A DNA stretch of 10,607 nucleotides from Entrophospora sp. SA101 (taxonomy: Eukaryota; Glomeromycota; Glomeromycetes; Entrophosporales; Entrophosporaceae): positions 1 to 10,607 of the forward strand of contig CAUDNR010000762.1 of the NCBI GenBank assembly GCA_958430865.1, in the 5' to 3' direction. The stretch's first letter is position 1. Every line of letters begins with the position of its first letter. The notes under the pieces were generated by a model. The model ran no database searches. It was not told the DNA's origin and was given only the letters and a program-made list of their open reading frames with translations. The translations under genes and the position numbers were made by a program. This document shows positions 1 to 7,471 of this stretch, in pieces.

Positions 1-128
1 GAACTAATGGACCTTGTATCAGAAGTGTTTATTTGTTCACATGTAAAATTATCATCAACAACACCACCACTATTGTTATCATCATCATATTGATGGTATT
101 GATACTCTTCTGCATAGAAATTTTCCAT
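1..128 (-). CDS. N-terminus of an unrecognised protein, running off the left edge
   Basis: An ATG at 128-126 opens a frame that stays open for 42 codons to the window edge. The peptide starts MENFYAEEYQYHQY and is acidic and rich in Tyr, Asp and Asn (DDDNN at residues 15-19), with one Cys at residue 30. No domain can be seen in so short a piece. The first bases upstream contain no in-frame ATG that would extend it. About 85-160 bp upstream lie repeated TAGTCRACTA-like decamers and a possible hAT-type end, so this could be the start of a transposase carried by that element; this is inference only. It could equally be a host gene or a chance frame, since 128 bp without a stop is not decisive in AT-rich DNA. 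Confidence 0.4.
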   Translation of the reverse strand, partial: MENFYAEEYQYHQYDDDNNSGGVVDDNFTCEQINTSDTRSIS

Positions 129-175
129 TTTGAATGATAAAATACAAAAATCGTAATTGGTCAGACAATAATAAT

Positions 176-206
176 ATTAGTATAGTATTAGTATAGTATT
201 AGTATT
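176..206. repeat. 11-bp tandem repeat, about 2.8 copies
   Basis: The unit ATTAGTATAGT occurs at 176-186 and 187-197 and is followed by a partial copy to 206. It sits between the minus-strand reading frame and the decamer array. It is probably simple-sequence drift in AT-rich DNA, possibly part of the subterminal region of a transposon. Confidence 0.7.
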
Positions 207-212
207 AATATA

Positions 213-290
213 TAGTCAACTAATTGGTCGACTAAAATAGTCAATTAAATAGTCGACTATTAGTTGTTCAAAAAAATTTTTAGTCAATTC
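213..290. repeat. Six TAGTCRACTA-like decamers at near-helical spacing
   Basis: Copies start at 213 (TAGTCAACTA), 225 (TGGTCGACTA), 238 (TAGTCAATTA), 250 (TAGTCGACTA, a perfect palindrome), 261 (TAGTTGTTCA) and 281 (TAGTCAATTC). The start-to-start spacings are 12, 13, 12, 11 and 20 bp, so the first five copies fall on roughly one helical face. Clusters like this are typical of subterminal transposase-binding sites in hAT and related DNA transposons. They lie just inside the TAGAGGTTGG sequence that may be the element end. A host regulatory array is the alternative. Confidence 0.6.
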
Positions 291-427
291 CAACCTCTAC
301 TTATTTGGTAATAAAGGAGGGGGTTAACCCGTGTCAACATGTCACATACAGCCAAGCACAAAAATTTGTTGATTTGCCACTCTTTCAATAACAATCATCA
401 AATCATTCATTCAAAAAACAAATCATA

Positions 428-433
428 TTTATT
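428..433 (-). promoter_or_regulatory. Polyadenylation signal AATAAA after the hAT-like remnant
   Basis: The minus strand reads AATAAA 34 bases after the stop at 467, a normal distance for a 3' end. The motif is common by chance in DNA this AT-rich. Confidence 0.35.
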
Positions 434-466
434 TAAAAAAAATAAAAAATAAAAATATAAACTGAT

Positions 467-1117
467 TCAAGCAGTTCCTTCATTAATATTGTGATCTATA
501 TCCTGAACCTCAACATCCTCCCCCTGATTTTCAACTGACAAATTTTCATCTACATTGGTGCTTTGCCCTTGTTGTTCACTTGGTCCATCACATTGATTAA
601 TGTTTCTGATCTTGATACATTCAAGGGAGTATCAAGGCACCTTTTTTGTTTGCTGCTTCTTCCTCATCACATGATACTTGTGGTGGCCTTTTATGTTGCG
701 TTTGACAGTGCTGAGAATGACAACAATGTTGATGTTTTTTGCTGATGATCAGCTGATTGAATCTTAACAAATTATTGTTCCTTCTCTTGGCCTTGATTGT
801 TGGGGCTTTGCTTTGTGCCAAACTGGTAAGACAACTCAATCTCACTATAGATGATTTCTTTTTCACGAAGAGCTCACCTGCTACTGAGAAGATCGCAGAC
901 GACTTTGTTGCTATAGCTACAGCCGAATACCGCCATTCGAGACTGTATACATGTACAGGATCATATAAATTTATTAGATGTTCCTTTTCATGATGAAGTA
1001 GCTTTGCTGATTCTGATCTTCCTTTTTCCTTTTTGCAAGGGGAAGAAAAAGCACCAAATAAGATGTCCTCTTTCAAGGTTCTTAAGTCTAAGCTTATTAT
1101 TATCGCCTGAACCACAC
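467..1117 (-). pseudogene. Decayed hAT-type transposase, C-terminal dimerisation region
   Basis: A frame open from an acceptor-like TTGTGTAG (AG at 1119-1118) to a stop at 621-623 contains a block resembling the hAT C-terminal dimerisation domain. It has a Leu-Glu-Trp motif near 941-933, then AIATKSSAIFSVAGELF with FSVAG at 890-876. The family pattern is a Trp followed by (P)ATSxxSExxFSxAG. A basic stretch and VRLSCL follow, as in the family's VRxxxCL helix. The Ser-Glu pair is lost (SSAI). After the stop at 621 a different frame continues as an acidic Gln/Glu/Asp tail to a stop at 469-467, so at least one frameshift is needed. AATAAA lies at 433-428, 34 bp past that stop. The catalytic RNase-H part is not visible. 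I infer a dead fragment; the hAT assignment is by eye. Confidence 0.45.
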
Positions 1118-1206
1118 CTACACAAGAAAAATATCATTTGAAATTAATATATTGTATTATGTACATTTGCATGTTGGTAAAATGAATAATTAAAAAAAAT
1201 TCTTAC

Positions 1207-1310
1207 AAATAATTCAGACCCAATGTTAAGGAACGTCATGACCGAGTTTTCTCTAATTTCTTGAATCATATCATTGAAGCTCTGCCAAAATTTAGCTTTA
1301 TGAATTCTTC
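1207..1310 (-). pseudogene. Possible upstream exon fragment of the decayed minus-strand gene
   Basis: On the minus strand this stretch reads like protein: one frame gives MDNEEFIK, and after a one-base shift a second frame gives KAKFWQSFNDMIQEIREN and onward to GSELF. It ends at a donor-like GTAAGA (1206-1201), and an acceptor-like TGTAG lies 89 bp further on, just before the hAT-like block. The reading phases do not join cleanly, which fits decay. I do not recognise the peptide, and the link to the hAT remnant is only by position. Confidence 0.25.
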
Positions 1311-2026
1311 GTTATCCATCTACTACATGCAGTACATGTGTAAGCCTCACATACAATTAATGATAAAATAGAAGCCATTATTTTAATTAACAAACAATTT
1401 ATCTGTGTGATAGATTATTAAAAAAATAAGTTCAACAGATATTAATATTATTATGTGTTGTTAAAAAAAGGGTTTAAAGAATAAATTTCAAAAGATATTA
1501 TGTGTCATTATTAAAAAATTATTATCATCAGATTTTATTGAAATTGAAATTGAAAGACCATCAAAGCGAAAAAAGATGGTTATATATTTCTAATAAGCAC
1601 GGTTGATGATTACTTAGTAGTCGAGGAGGTCTTGTTACCATTCCTGTCGTGTTATCCTACAACGTTATTTGTTAATTTGTATTTTAATTTTTTCAATTAA
1701 AACAAAAGGATAAAAAGAAAATATTCAATTCATTATACCATTTAAAAAACGATTAATTATAGTTACAGTATGAAGGATTTCGTTGCACTGTTTTTAAAAA
1801 AATCCTGATAGCTTTTTTTTTTGAGATAGGAGGGAATTCTTTTACAATTAACAATCGAATTAGTAATTATTTTCGTACTCAAATTTTACGAGTTTTTCTT
1901 AAAAAAAATTGGTCGATTTCTTTAACAACGGTAAATTTTTCATTTTAATAAAAGCATTTATACATTTAATTTAAAGATTAATGACAACCTGGGGCGTCCT
2001 TTCACACGAATTTAAACTTTTGAGTA
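1311..2026. other. Non-coding AT-rich spacer
   Basis: It has stops in all frames, several poly-A/T runs and no splice-bounded coding block. I see no gene, RNA or repeat that I can support between the decayed minus-strand exons and the inverted-repeat element that begins near 2027. Confidence 0.6.
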
Positions 2027-2279
2027 TACATATGTAAACTCGATAAGTCGGTTTTGGTCAAAAGCTTTCATTCCTTTTTTTTTACCATTTAAAAAAATTC
2101 GATAAGTTGGTCAATCTATATAAAGTCACAATAAGTCGGTTTCATGTGATACATTACGCACATGACTATGCACAGGATGAAACTAAAAATTAAAAAAGTT
2201 TTCAATAAAAAGACAATTTCTTTTTATTAGCAACAACAACAACAATAATTGGATCTAATCTAAAATAAATAAAATATAA

Positions 2280-2371
2280 TCAATTTCTATCCTTTATCTC
2301 AAAGCTAACAGTTAAAACCTGTGGAAATCATTAATCCGAGATAAATACACTCAATTTCTATCCTTTGTCTC
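2280..2371. repeat. 21-bp direct repeat, two copies 71 bp apart
   Basis: TCAATTTCTATCCTTTATCTC at 2280-2300 recurs at 2351-2371 with a single change (TTGTCTC). Both copies lie inside the 767-bp inverted-repeat element, in its non-coding part. They could be the scar of a local duplication or an internal deletion. Confidence 0.7.
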
Positions 2372-2434
2372 GAATAAAGATGGAGTTTTTTTTAATCTGA
2401 AAATTAGAATAGAAAATCCTGAAATAATTGATGA

Positions 2435-2685
2435 AGAGAGATAATTGCTGCGGTACAAGGAACACTAGAAGAAGAAAAAAAAGAAGAAACTATGAGTACT
2501 CCAATATCATATACAGTTGCTTTGGATAGTATTCAAAATCTATTTAATTATTACAACAAGGTACTGATATGAAAGTAAGTAACTCCGTAATATCAGGAAT
2601 GAGAGACCTACAACATCAAATTAGAAGAAAACAAAGCGCTTCTTTAAAGCAACCTAACTTGAAAAGTTTTTTTTGTAATGAATAA
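2435..2685 (+). pseudogene. C-terminal tail of a CENP-B/Tigger-type (DDE_1) transposase, frameshifted
   Basis: After a stop at 2432-2434 one frame reads REIIAAVQ, an acidic EEEKKEE stretch, then PISYTVALDSIQNLFNYYNK. One base appears to be missing near 2560. The next frame continues TDMKVSNSVISGMRDLQ, then HQIRRKQSASLKQPNLKSFF, and stops at 2683-2685. Pogo/Tigger transposases end in this way: an EEI(V) helix, an acidic linker, an AL..I..L helix and a final Lys-Gln..L..FF motif. The DNA-binding and catalytic DDE domains are missing. The tail lies 108 bp inside the right end of the inverted-repeat element, as expected for a deletion derivative. It cannot encode an active enzyme. The match is from memory of the family's shape. 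Confidence 0.55.
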
Positions 2686-2793
2686 TTCTAAACATTTTGT
2701 TATATTTTATTAAATAAAATTTATAGGCTCGATAAGTCGGACACATGTGCCTGACCTGCCTGACCGACTTATCAAGTTTACATCCGCACCGTA

Positions 2794-3914
2794 TATAGAT
2801 AGAATCAATTGAATTAAATGTCTGTTTTCCAATAAATTACTTACAGTATATTGGAAGGATCTTAAAATTTCGAATTATGGATAACATGTCCATATTGATA
2901 TTGATGTTAATGTTAACGTTAAGTGTTGCCAAATTTTTTTTAAAAGATACAATTTCTATTTTTAATATATATAATAAATAAATAAAGAAAAAATGTGGGC
3001 CGGTAAAAAAAAAGCTTACTAGGAATTGATTGGTTTTTGGTATTTATTGTTATTATGATTATTATTATCCGTTTGATTGTATAAATGAATTTATATTTAA
3101 TAATTAAGCCACTGTTAAATGTTTCAACATTTATAGAAATAAAAAAGTTTTTTTCTTAAAATAGAAATTAAACTTTGGGAAATGACTTCTAATTTGAGCA
3201 ATGAAAAACAAAAAAATATGCCTCCCATTTTTTTATCTACATTCTTTATCAAGACTATCTCATCCAACGAAATTTAAATGGAAGCTCTCTGTATAAATCA
3301 AGCCAACCACGCATTCAGAGAAAGGGAATTTTTAAAGTGGTCAGTTTTGGATTAAATTAATAATTAATAATAATAATTAATGATTTTAATTAAAAAAATG
3401 TCCAGGCGGGATAAAAGTATTCGGTGACATTCCCCAACTTTGGCCAGCATCAGCAAAATAATTTTGAAATTGATGGTAAGAAAGCATCGAGAAAACAATT
3501 CCCCCTCTAGAACACTTTTGGCTTGACCATTTACAAGGCACAAAGGTTAACCCTACCACACGTAACGTTGAATGTTGACGAGAACATATTTGCTGAGGGT
3601 CAAGTATATGTTATACATCTTTGTTTGAACATTCTCGGTTAGAGGTCTTATAAAATTTAACAAGGTATATAGTAAAAAAAAAACAAAAATAAATTCGCCG
3701 GTCTCTGGGATTCAACTTTGTCTTGATTTACCGCATGAAATTTGTTTTTGTGTTACCGAGATTAAATCACGTATCCCAACTTAGGATTTTTGTTACTAAA
3801 AAAAAAAAACAAAGATGTAATTTAACCGATTCCGCAACAATTAATTATTATTATCATTCACAAAATAACGACAACAATTGCCTTTTTTAATCTGTTTTAA
3901 TAAAAGTTTATTAT
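2794..3914. other. Upstream spacer of the P450 gene, no gene seen
   Basis: This 1.1-kb AT-rich stretch has many homopolymer runs and an AAT-rich block near 3355-3385. All frames are broken by stops, and I see no tRNA, snRNA or splice-bounded coding block. It presumably holds the P450 promoter in its last few hundred bases. Confidence 0.55.
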
Positions 3915-3922
3915 TATAAAAG
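3915..3922 (+). promoter_or_regulatory. Candidate TATA box of the P450 gene
   Basis: TATAAAAG lies 55 bp before the ATG at 3978, a fitting distance for a short 5' leader. It is a consensus TATA element, though A/T-only words are frequent here. Confidence 0.45.
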
Positions 3923-3977
3923 CAAGGAAAAAAAACGTTGATCTGAATTTTTATAACAATTTTAAAAAAACATCAAA

Positions 3978-6360
3978 ATGTTTCAAGAACTAATTTTTTC
4001 GATTTTTTCCTCAATTATTATTTTTGCATTATATTATCATCGAAAACTTTTTTTCCATTCAAAAGAATTAGCAAATATTCCAACTATTTCAATTATAGAA
4101 ATGTTTAAAGCAATATATCATAAAGCCCCACAAGATGAAATTCAAGCCATGTTTACCAAATTTGAGACCAAAGGACTTTCTAAAGTAGGTTTTATATTCT
4201 TTAAAAAATATAACTAAATAATTAAATGAATATTTGCGTCAATTAATTAAATATCATTTAAAAAAAAATTTAGTTTTGGATTTATAATAATTGGGAAGTA
4301 TTCATTTCAAAATATGAATATGCAAAAGATTTCTTATCGGAATCAGGTAAATGATTTATATTTTGTATATATTAGTATACCAATACTCATACGTAATGGC
4401 ATGTATATCTACCGAACAACCACAAAGCACGAAATACGTTCAATTTTTGTTAAAATAGCCTAAGCCTCGTCTTTCATTATACTGGATACTAATACTAATA
4501 ACATCATTATTTCATATAGCTGAGGCGCTACCAAAATGGTCGCTTCCTGACAAGCACCCAACAAGAAAATTTTTGGGTGATGGTTTATCTTTTTCTAACG
4601 GACAAGTAAGTAATAACAATTACTTTTAATCATGTTGTTAAAAAATTTTTTTGCAAAAAAAATGTTAAAATTATTTAAAAATATAAATAAATCAAAAGAA
4701 ATGGATTACGCATAGAAGGATAGCAAATCCTGCATTTAACCGTGCACTTTCCCCAGAAGTTGTTGGGAAAATAACAATTGATTTGATAAATTTACTTGAT
4801 AAAATAGTTGACCAACCATTTGATATCTTTAAAGTAATGCAAAGAACCACCATACAAGTTTTAGGAAAAGTTGCATTTAATTATGATTTCAAGGTATTTA
4901 AATCAATCGAATCATAAAATTTTTTATTTACATTAATAATAAATAACATTAGATTTTATTTTTTTTAGTGTTTGGAAAATTTAGAAGCTCAACATGAGGT
5001 GATTGAGACTTATGTTAAAATTATAGATTTTCTTGGTGATCCACTTCTTTATGTTGTACCATGGTTACATAAATTTCAAAGAAAATCAAAAGCTGAATTT
5101 GAAAATGATTTAGAAATGTTTAATTACAATATGCTCAAAATCATTCAAAATAGAAGAGAAGAGATTAAAAAATCAAAACTTTCTAATAATGATGATAATG
5201 ATAAAGATTCAACATTAAGAAATGATTTGTTATATGGGATGATTGAAGCTGCCAATGAAGAAAATTATGAAATGTCCTCTGATGATTTGAGAGATGAAAT
5301 GGTCACTTTTTTCTTAGCTGGACATGACAGTAATTAATTATATTCTTTAATTTTGATTTTTTTTTAGGGAATTATAATATTAATCAATTATTTGGATAAA
5401 ATATTTCATTTGATAGCAACTTCACATGCTTTGAGTGTAGCTTTCTACTATATGGCCAAATATCCTGTAATTATTGATTTAAATTTTTTCAAGAAATTAA
5501 AATTTATTTAATTACCAATTGTTAATCAATCAATCAATCAATCAATTAGGAGATACAAAATAAAGCCAGAGAAGAAGCAATCAGTGTCTTGGGTGTGAAA
5601 GGAAAAATTCCAACCTCAGAAGATTTAAAGGTAGTTATTTATAGTTGATCTATTTTATTAGAGTGTGTTCCAAATGAGATCATTGTCATTTTGGTGCTTC
5701 TTACTAAATACATACAAATATTTATATATTATATGATATAGAATCTTAAATATATTAATGCAATAATTAAAGAATCTTTACGTCTTTATCCAGCACTTGT
5801 TGAGACTCTTCCACGTCTCACCAAAAAAGAATTGAGATATGGCCAAATGATAATTCCAAAAAATACTATGGCAAGTGTTAATATTTGGGCTGTTCATCGT
5901 GATCCACAAAGTTGGCCGGACCCTGAAAAATTTAATCCGGAAAGATTCTTATCAAGTAAAGGTGATAATAATCTACATGCTTGGATGCCTTTCTCCGCCG
6001 GGCCAAGAAACTGGTAATTATTTTTTTATTCCAGCTTTTTGTTTTATTGATCTTTGAAAATAACAATCTGTCTGTTTTCTTTATTCAGTATTGGACAAAA
6101 TTTCTCCTTAATGGAACAACGTATAATAATTTCAATGTTATGTAAGTAAAATATTTATTTATTTATTTATTATTGATGAATTATTTGAATTAACACCCAA
6201 CAATAATCTTAATAATATATTTCTACTCCCACACTTTTCAGTATTGAATTATGACATTAGTTTGCCACTAAAATCTCCTCATAAAGATAAAATACTAATT
6301 AATGTTTCGACTTTAATAAGACCGGTAGATTTGAAATTGATTTTTTCAAAAAGAAAATAA
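3978..6360 (+). CDS. Cytochrome P450 monooxygenase, membrane-anchored (10 exons)
   Basis: Exons 3978-4184, 4274-4346, 4520-4605, 4699-4893, 4969-5329, 5417-5466, 5550-5630, 5742-6013, 6089-6141 and 6242-6360 join in frame into 1,497 nt (498 residues), the usual P450 length. All introns are GT-AG, 75-173 bp. Residues 4-20 form a hydrophobic N-terminal anchor, so the protein should sit on the ER facing the cytosol and take electrons from a P450 reductase. Motifs in order: C-helix WxxxR at W124/R128; I-helix oxygen-activation AGHDTT at 304-309; K-helix ExxR at E362/R365; FNPERF at 415-420; heme loop FSAGPRNCIG at 435-444 with Cys442 as the axial thiolate. A Lys-Lys-Ser and Asn/Asp-rich insert precedes the I-helix. 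It oxidises a small hydrophobic substrate that the sequence does not reveal; subfamily not assigned. No clustered pathway genes are visible. The gene looks intact; splice sites are inferred from frame and motif continuity. Confidence 0.95.
5524..5547. repeat. (AATC)5 microsatellite in P450 intron 6
   Basis: Five AATC units (5524-5543) and a partial AATT run up to the acceptor TTAG (AG at 5548-5549). The repeat takes the place of the usual pyrimidine tract and probably varies in length between strains. Confidence 0.85.
6153..6172. repeat. (ATTT)n microsatellite in P450 intron 9
   Basis: About four ATTT units lie shortly after the donor GTAAGT at 6142. It is ordinary simple sequence for this genome, with no sign that it affects the gene. 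Confidence 0.7.
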
Positions 6361-6420
6361 CAAATTTCATATGCATGCTGTAATAGTAACCCCACTCTTT
6401 TTTTAATCGAATTAATATTC

Positions 6421-6426
6421 AATAAA
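6421..6426 (+). promoter_or_regulatory. Polyadenylation signal of the P450 gene
   Basis: AATAAA occurs 60 bp after the stop codon and is the first canonical signal on the plus strand after the gene. Confidence 0.5.
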
Positions 6427-6461
6427 ACTTATTTAATTCTTTTCTGTTAGTAAAAAGACCT

Positions 6462-6641
6462 TTATTCTTTATCTTCTTTTTTATGGTAGCGCGGTGGTCG
6501 TGGTTTTGTGGCCCTATAAAAATAATTTATTGAAAACGTACGTTATTAATATATGAATTAATATGGAATATGAGTAATAGCAATAGTATCAACGAAAATG
6601 AAAATTGATAAGAGCATACAATAAAGTACCGTGACCTTCAT
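6462..6641 (-). pseudogene. Possible small secreted-peptide gene, broken or misread
   Basis: On the minus strand an ATG at 6641 opens MKVTVLYCMLLSIFIFVDTI, a good signal-peptide shape, but the frame stops at 6560-6558 after 27 codons. An acceptor-like TTTTATAG then leads into a GC-richer patch (6513-6480). One frame there reads ATKPRPPRYHKKEDKE to a stop at 6464-6462 that overlaps AATAAA (6466-6461). A secreted signal exon followed by a basic, Pro-rich exon would be a typical small secreted protein. However, no GT donor exists between the hydrophobic stretch and the stop that would join them in frame. The alternatives are a decayed gene, a short real 27-residue peptide, or chance. I recognise no family. 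Confidence 0.25.
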
Positions 6642-6752
6642 AGTGGTAATGTTCTTTATCAAAAATATGACATTCAGCTGACCATGCATATAGAGTATTA
6701 CATACATTGCATTAAAAGTATTAAACGGTAAACGGCATTTAGTTTTGTGGAA

Positions 6753-6897
6753 TACAGTCAAACCTTGTCATAACGGATTTCGATCTAGTACAAATTTAAA
6801 AGGTATCTGCAGAAATATTGTATTTGATTGGATATTTCTGCAGATACATTCTAAATTTGTACTAGATCGAAATCCGTTATGACAAGGTTTGACTGTA
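6753..6897. mobile_element. Palindromic MITE of pogo/Tigger type, with TA target duplication
   Basis: The 141-bp element at 6755-6895 consists of two 64-bp arms (6755-6818 and 6832-6895) that match as inverted repeats with only two mismatches, around a 13-base loop. It starts CAGTCAAACCTTGTCATAACG and ends with the reverse, and is flanked by TA at 6753-6754 and 6896-6897. CAGT ends and TA duplication are the hallmarks of pogo/Tigger elements (Tc1/mariner superfamily). It has no coding capacity and must move, if at all, with a transposase from elsewhere. The high arm identity suggests recent insertion or upkeep of the fold-back. It could be transcribed into a long hairpin RNA. Confidence 0.85.
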
Positions 6898-7109
6898 TTG
6901 ATGTCAGCAGCATCAACAGGTCAACAAAGACCATCTAATAGTTTGTCACATAATTTATAAAATATGTGAGGCTTCGAGACTTGATTTTCTACATTGGACT
7001 AACATATAAGTGTACGAATGAATGACCGACTGTTATAATTAATTCCGATTTCTTGTAATAAATGCCGTATTTATGGTAGATTAATTTTTATAAATCTCTT
7101 GATTCTTCA
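6898..7109. other. Spacer right of the MITE, nothing recognised
   Basis: AT-rich sequence with stops in every frame; no RNA gene, repeat or coding block is visible. Confidence 0.5.
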
Positions 7110-7471
7110 CTTGGAGGACATTAAAGGTGGATAATCAAATACAGCCCATTCGGCGGTAGTAATATGGAGGAGATGTAATTTAATGCTGAGGTTGAAGTGG
7201 ACATTTAATTAACATATTTTACACCACATTTAGTTCCTGTTTGAGAAGAATTGATTTGCATTTAATTCTTCAATAACACGGACTTGACAAAATCTTGAGG
7301 ATGAAAAACAAAAAATAGCTCAGTAGAATTTGATGCCTTGGGTGATGTCAAATTTGGAGATTGATTAGACGAAACAAATAACGGGCAGCTGTTAGTAGCA
7401 TTACATAAAGTTTGGAAAACACCAAAATATGAATTATCGTGAAAAACTGCAGGTAAATGAAGAGTCAACAT
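7110..7471 (-). pseudogene. Unrecognised protein-like frames, probably a relic
   Basis: A true ATG at 7471 opens a 69-codon frame to 7262, starting MLTLHLPAVFHDNSYFGVFQ and Ser/Asn/Pro-rich in the middle. A little further on the same strand another frame reads KLHLLHITTAEWAVFDYPPL and stops at about 7110. Base composition is less AT-skewed here than in the flanks, which together with the frames suggests former coding sequence. No domain, splice pair or start context makes a sound gene model. It could be a small real gene, a relic, or chance. Confidence 0.2.

Larger units (their letters stand above)
1..299 (-). mobile_element. Possible 5' end of a hAT-like DNA transposon (partial)
   Basis: Read on the minus strand from 299, the sequence starts TAGAGGTTGGAATTGACTA, which resembles short hAT terminal repeats of the YARNG type. 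It continues through the decamer array into a reading frame beginning at 128. Terminus, subterminal motifs and frame come in the order expected for the left half of an autonomous element. The other end is outside the window, so neither the matching inverted repeat nor the 8-bp target duplication (which would be at about 300-307) can be checked. The call rests on order and resemblance only. Confidence 0.35.
2027..2793 (+). mobile_element. Non-autonomous pogo/Tigger-like DNA transposon with inverted ends
   Basis: The two ends carry a 21-bp inverted repeat with one mismatch: 2032-2052 (starting ATGTAAACTCGATAAG) and 2763-2783 on the other strand. Outside it both ends also share an outer TAC. The left copy lacks about 5 bp present in the right-hand TACGGTGCGGATG. 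The element is then flanked by TA at 2025-2026 and 2794-2795, the target duplication of Tc1/mariner/pogo elements. The core CGATAAGTCGG recurs at 2041, 2100 (TTGG variant), 2130 (AATAAGTCGG) and 2730, and inverted at 2764-2774. Near the right end is a broken tail of a CENP-B-type transposase in the expected orientation. At 767 bp it is far shorter than an autonomous copy, so it is an internal-deletion derivative. Exact borders are approximate. Confidence 0.65.

Noticed and set aside
563..745. Plus-strand open frame of 60 codons
   Set aside because: It starts with TTG, not ATG, and lies opposite the hAT-like minus-strand remnant, so it is an antisense shadow.
757..993. Plus-strand frame with a hydrophobic, signal-like beginning
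   Set aside because: It starts with TTG and is the exact antisense of the FSVAG region; the Leu-rich stretch is the complement of Lys/Asn-rich codons.
3480..3620. Less AT-rich patch upstream of the P450 gene as a possible tRNA or exon
   Set aside because: No T-loop or acceptor-stem pairing and no frame with splice borders could be found.
5875..6057. Second plus-strand frame within the P450 gene
   Set aside because: It overlaps exon 8 in another frame and runs into intron 8; the P450 frame carries FNPERF and the heme motif.
6755..6895. Long hairpin as a structured RNA gene or terminator
   Set aside because: TA flanks and CAGT ends explain it as a MITE; no RNA family features are seen.
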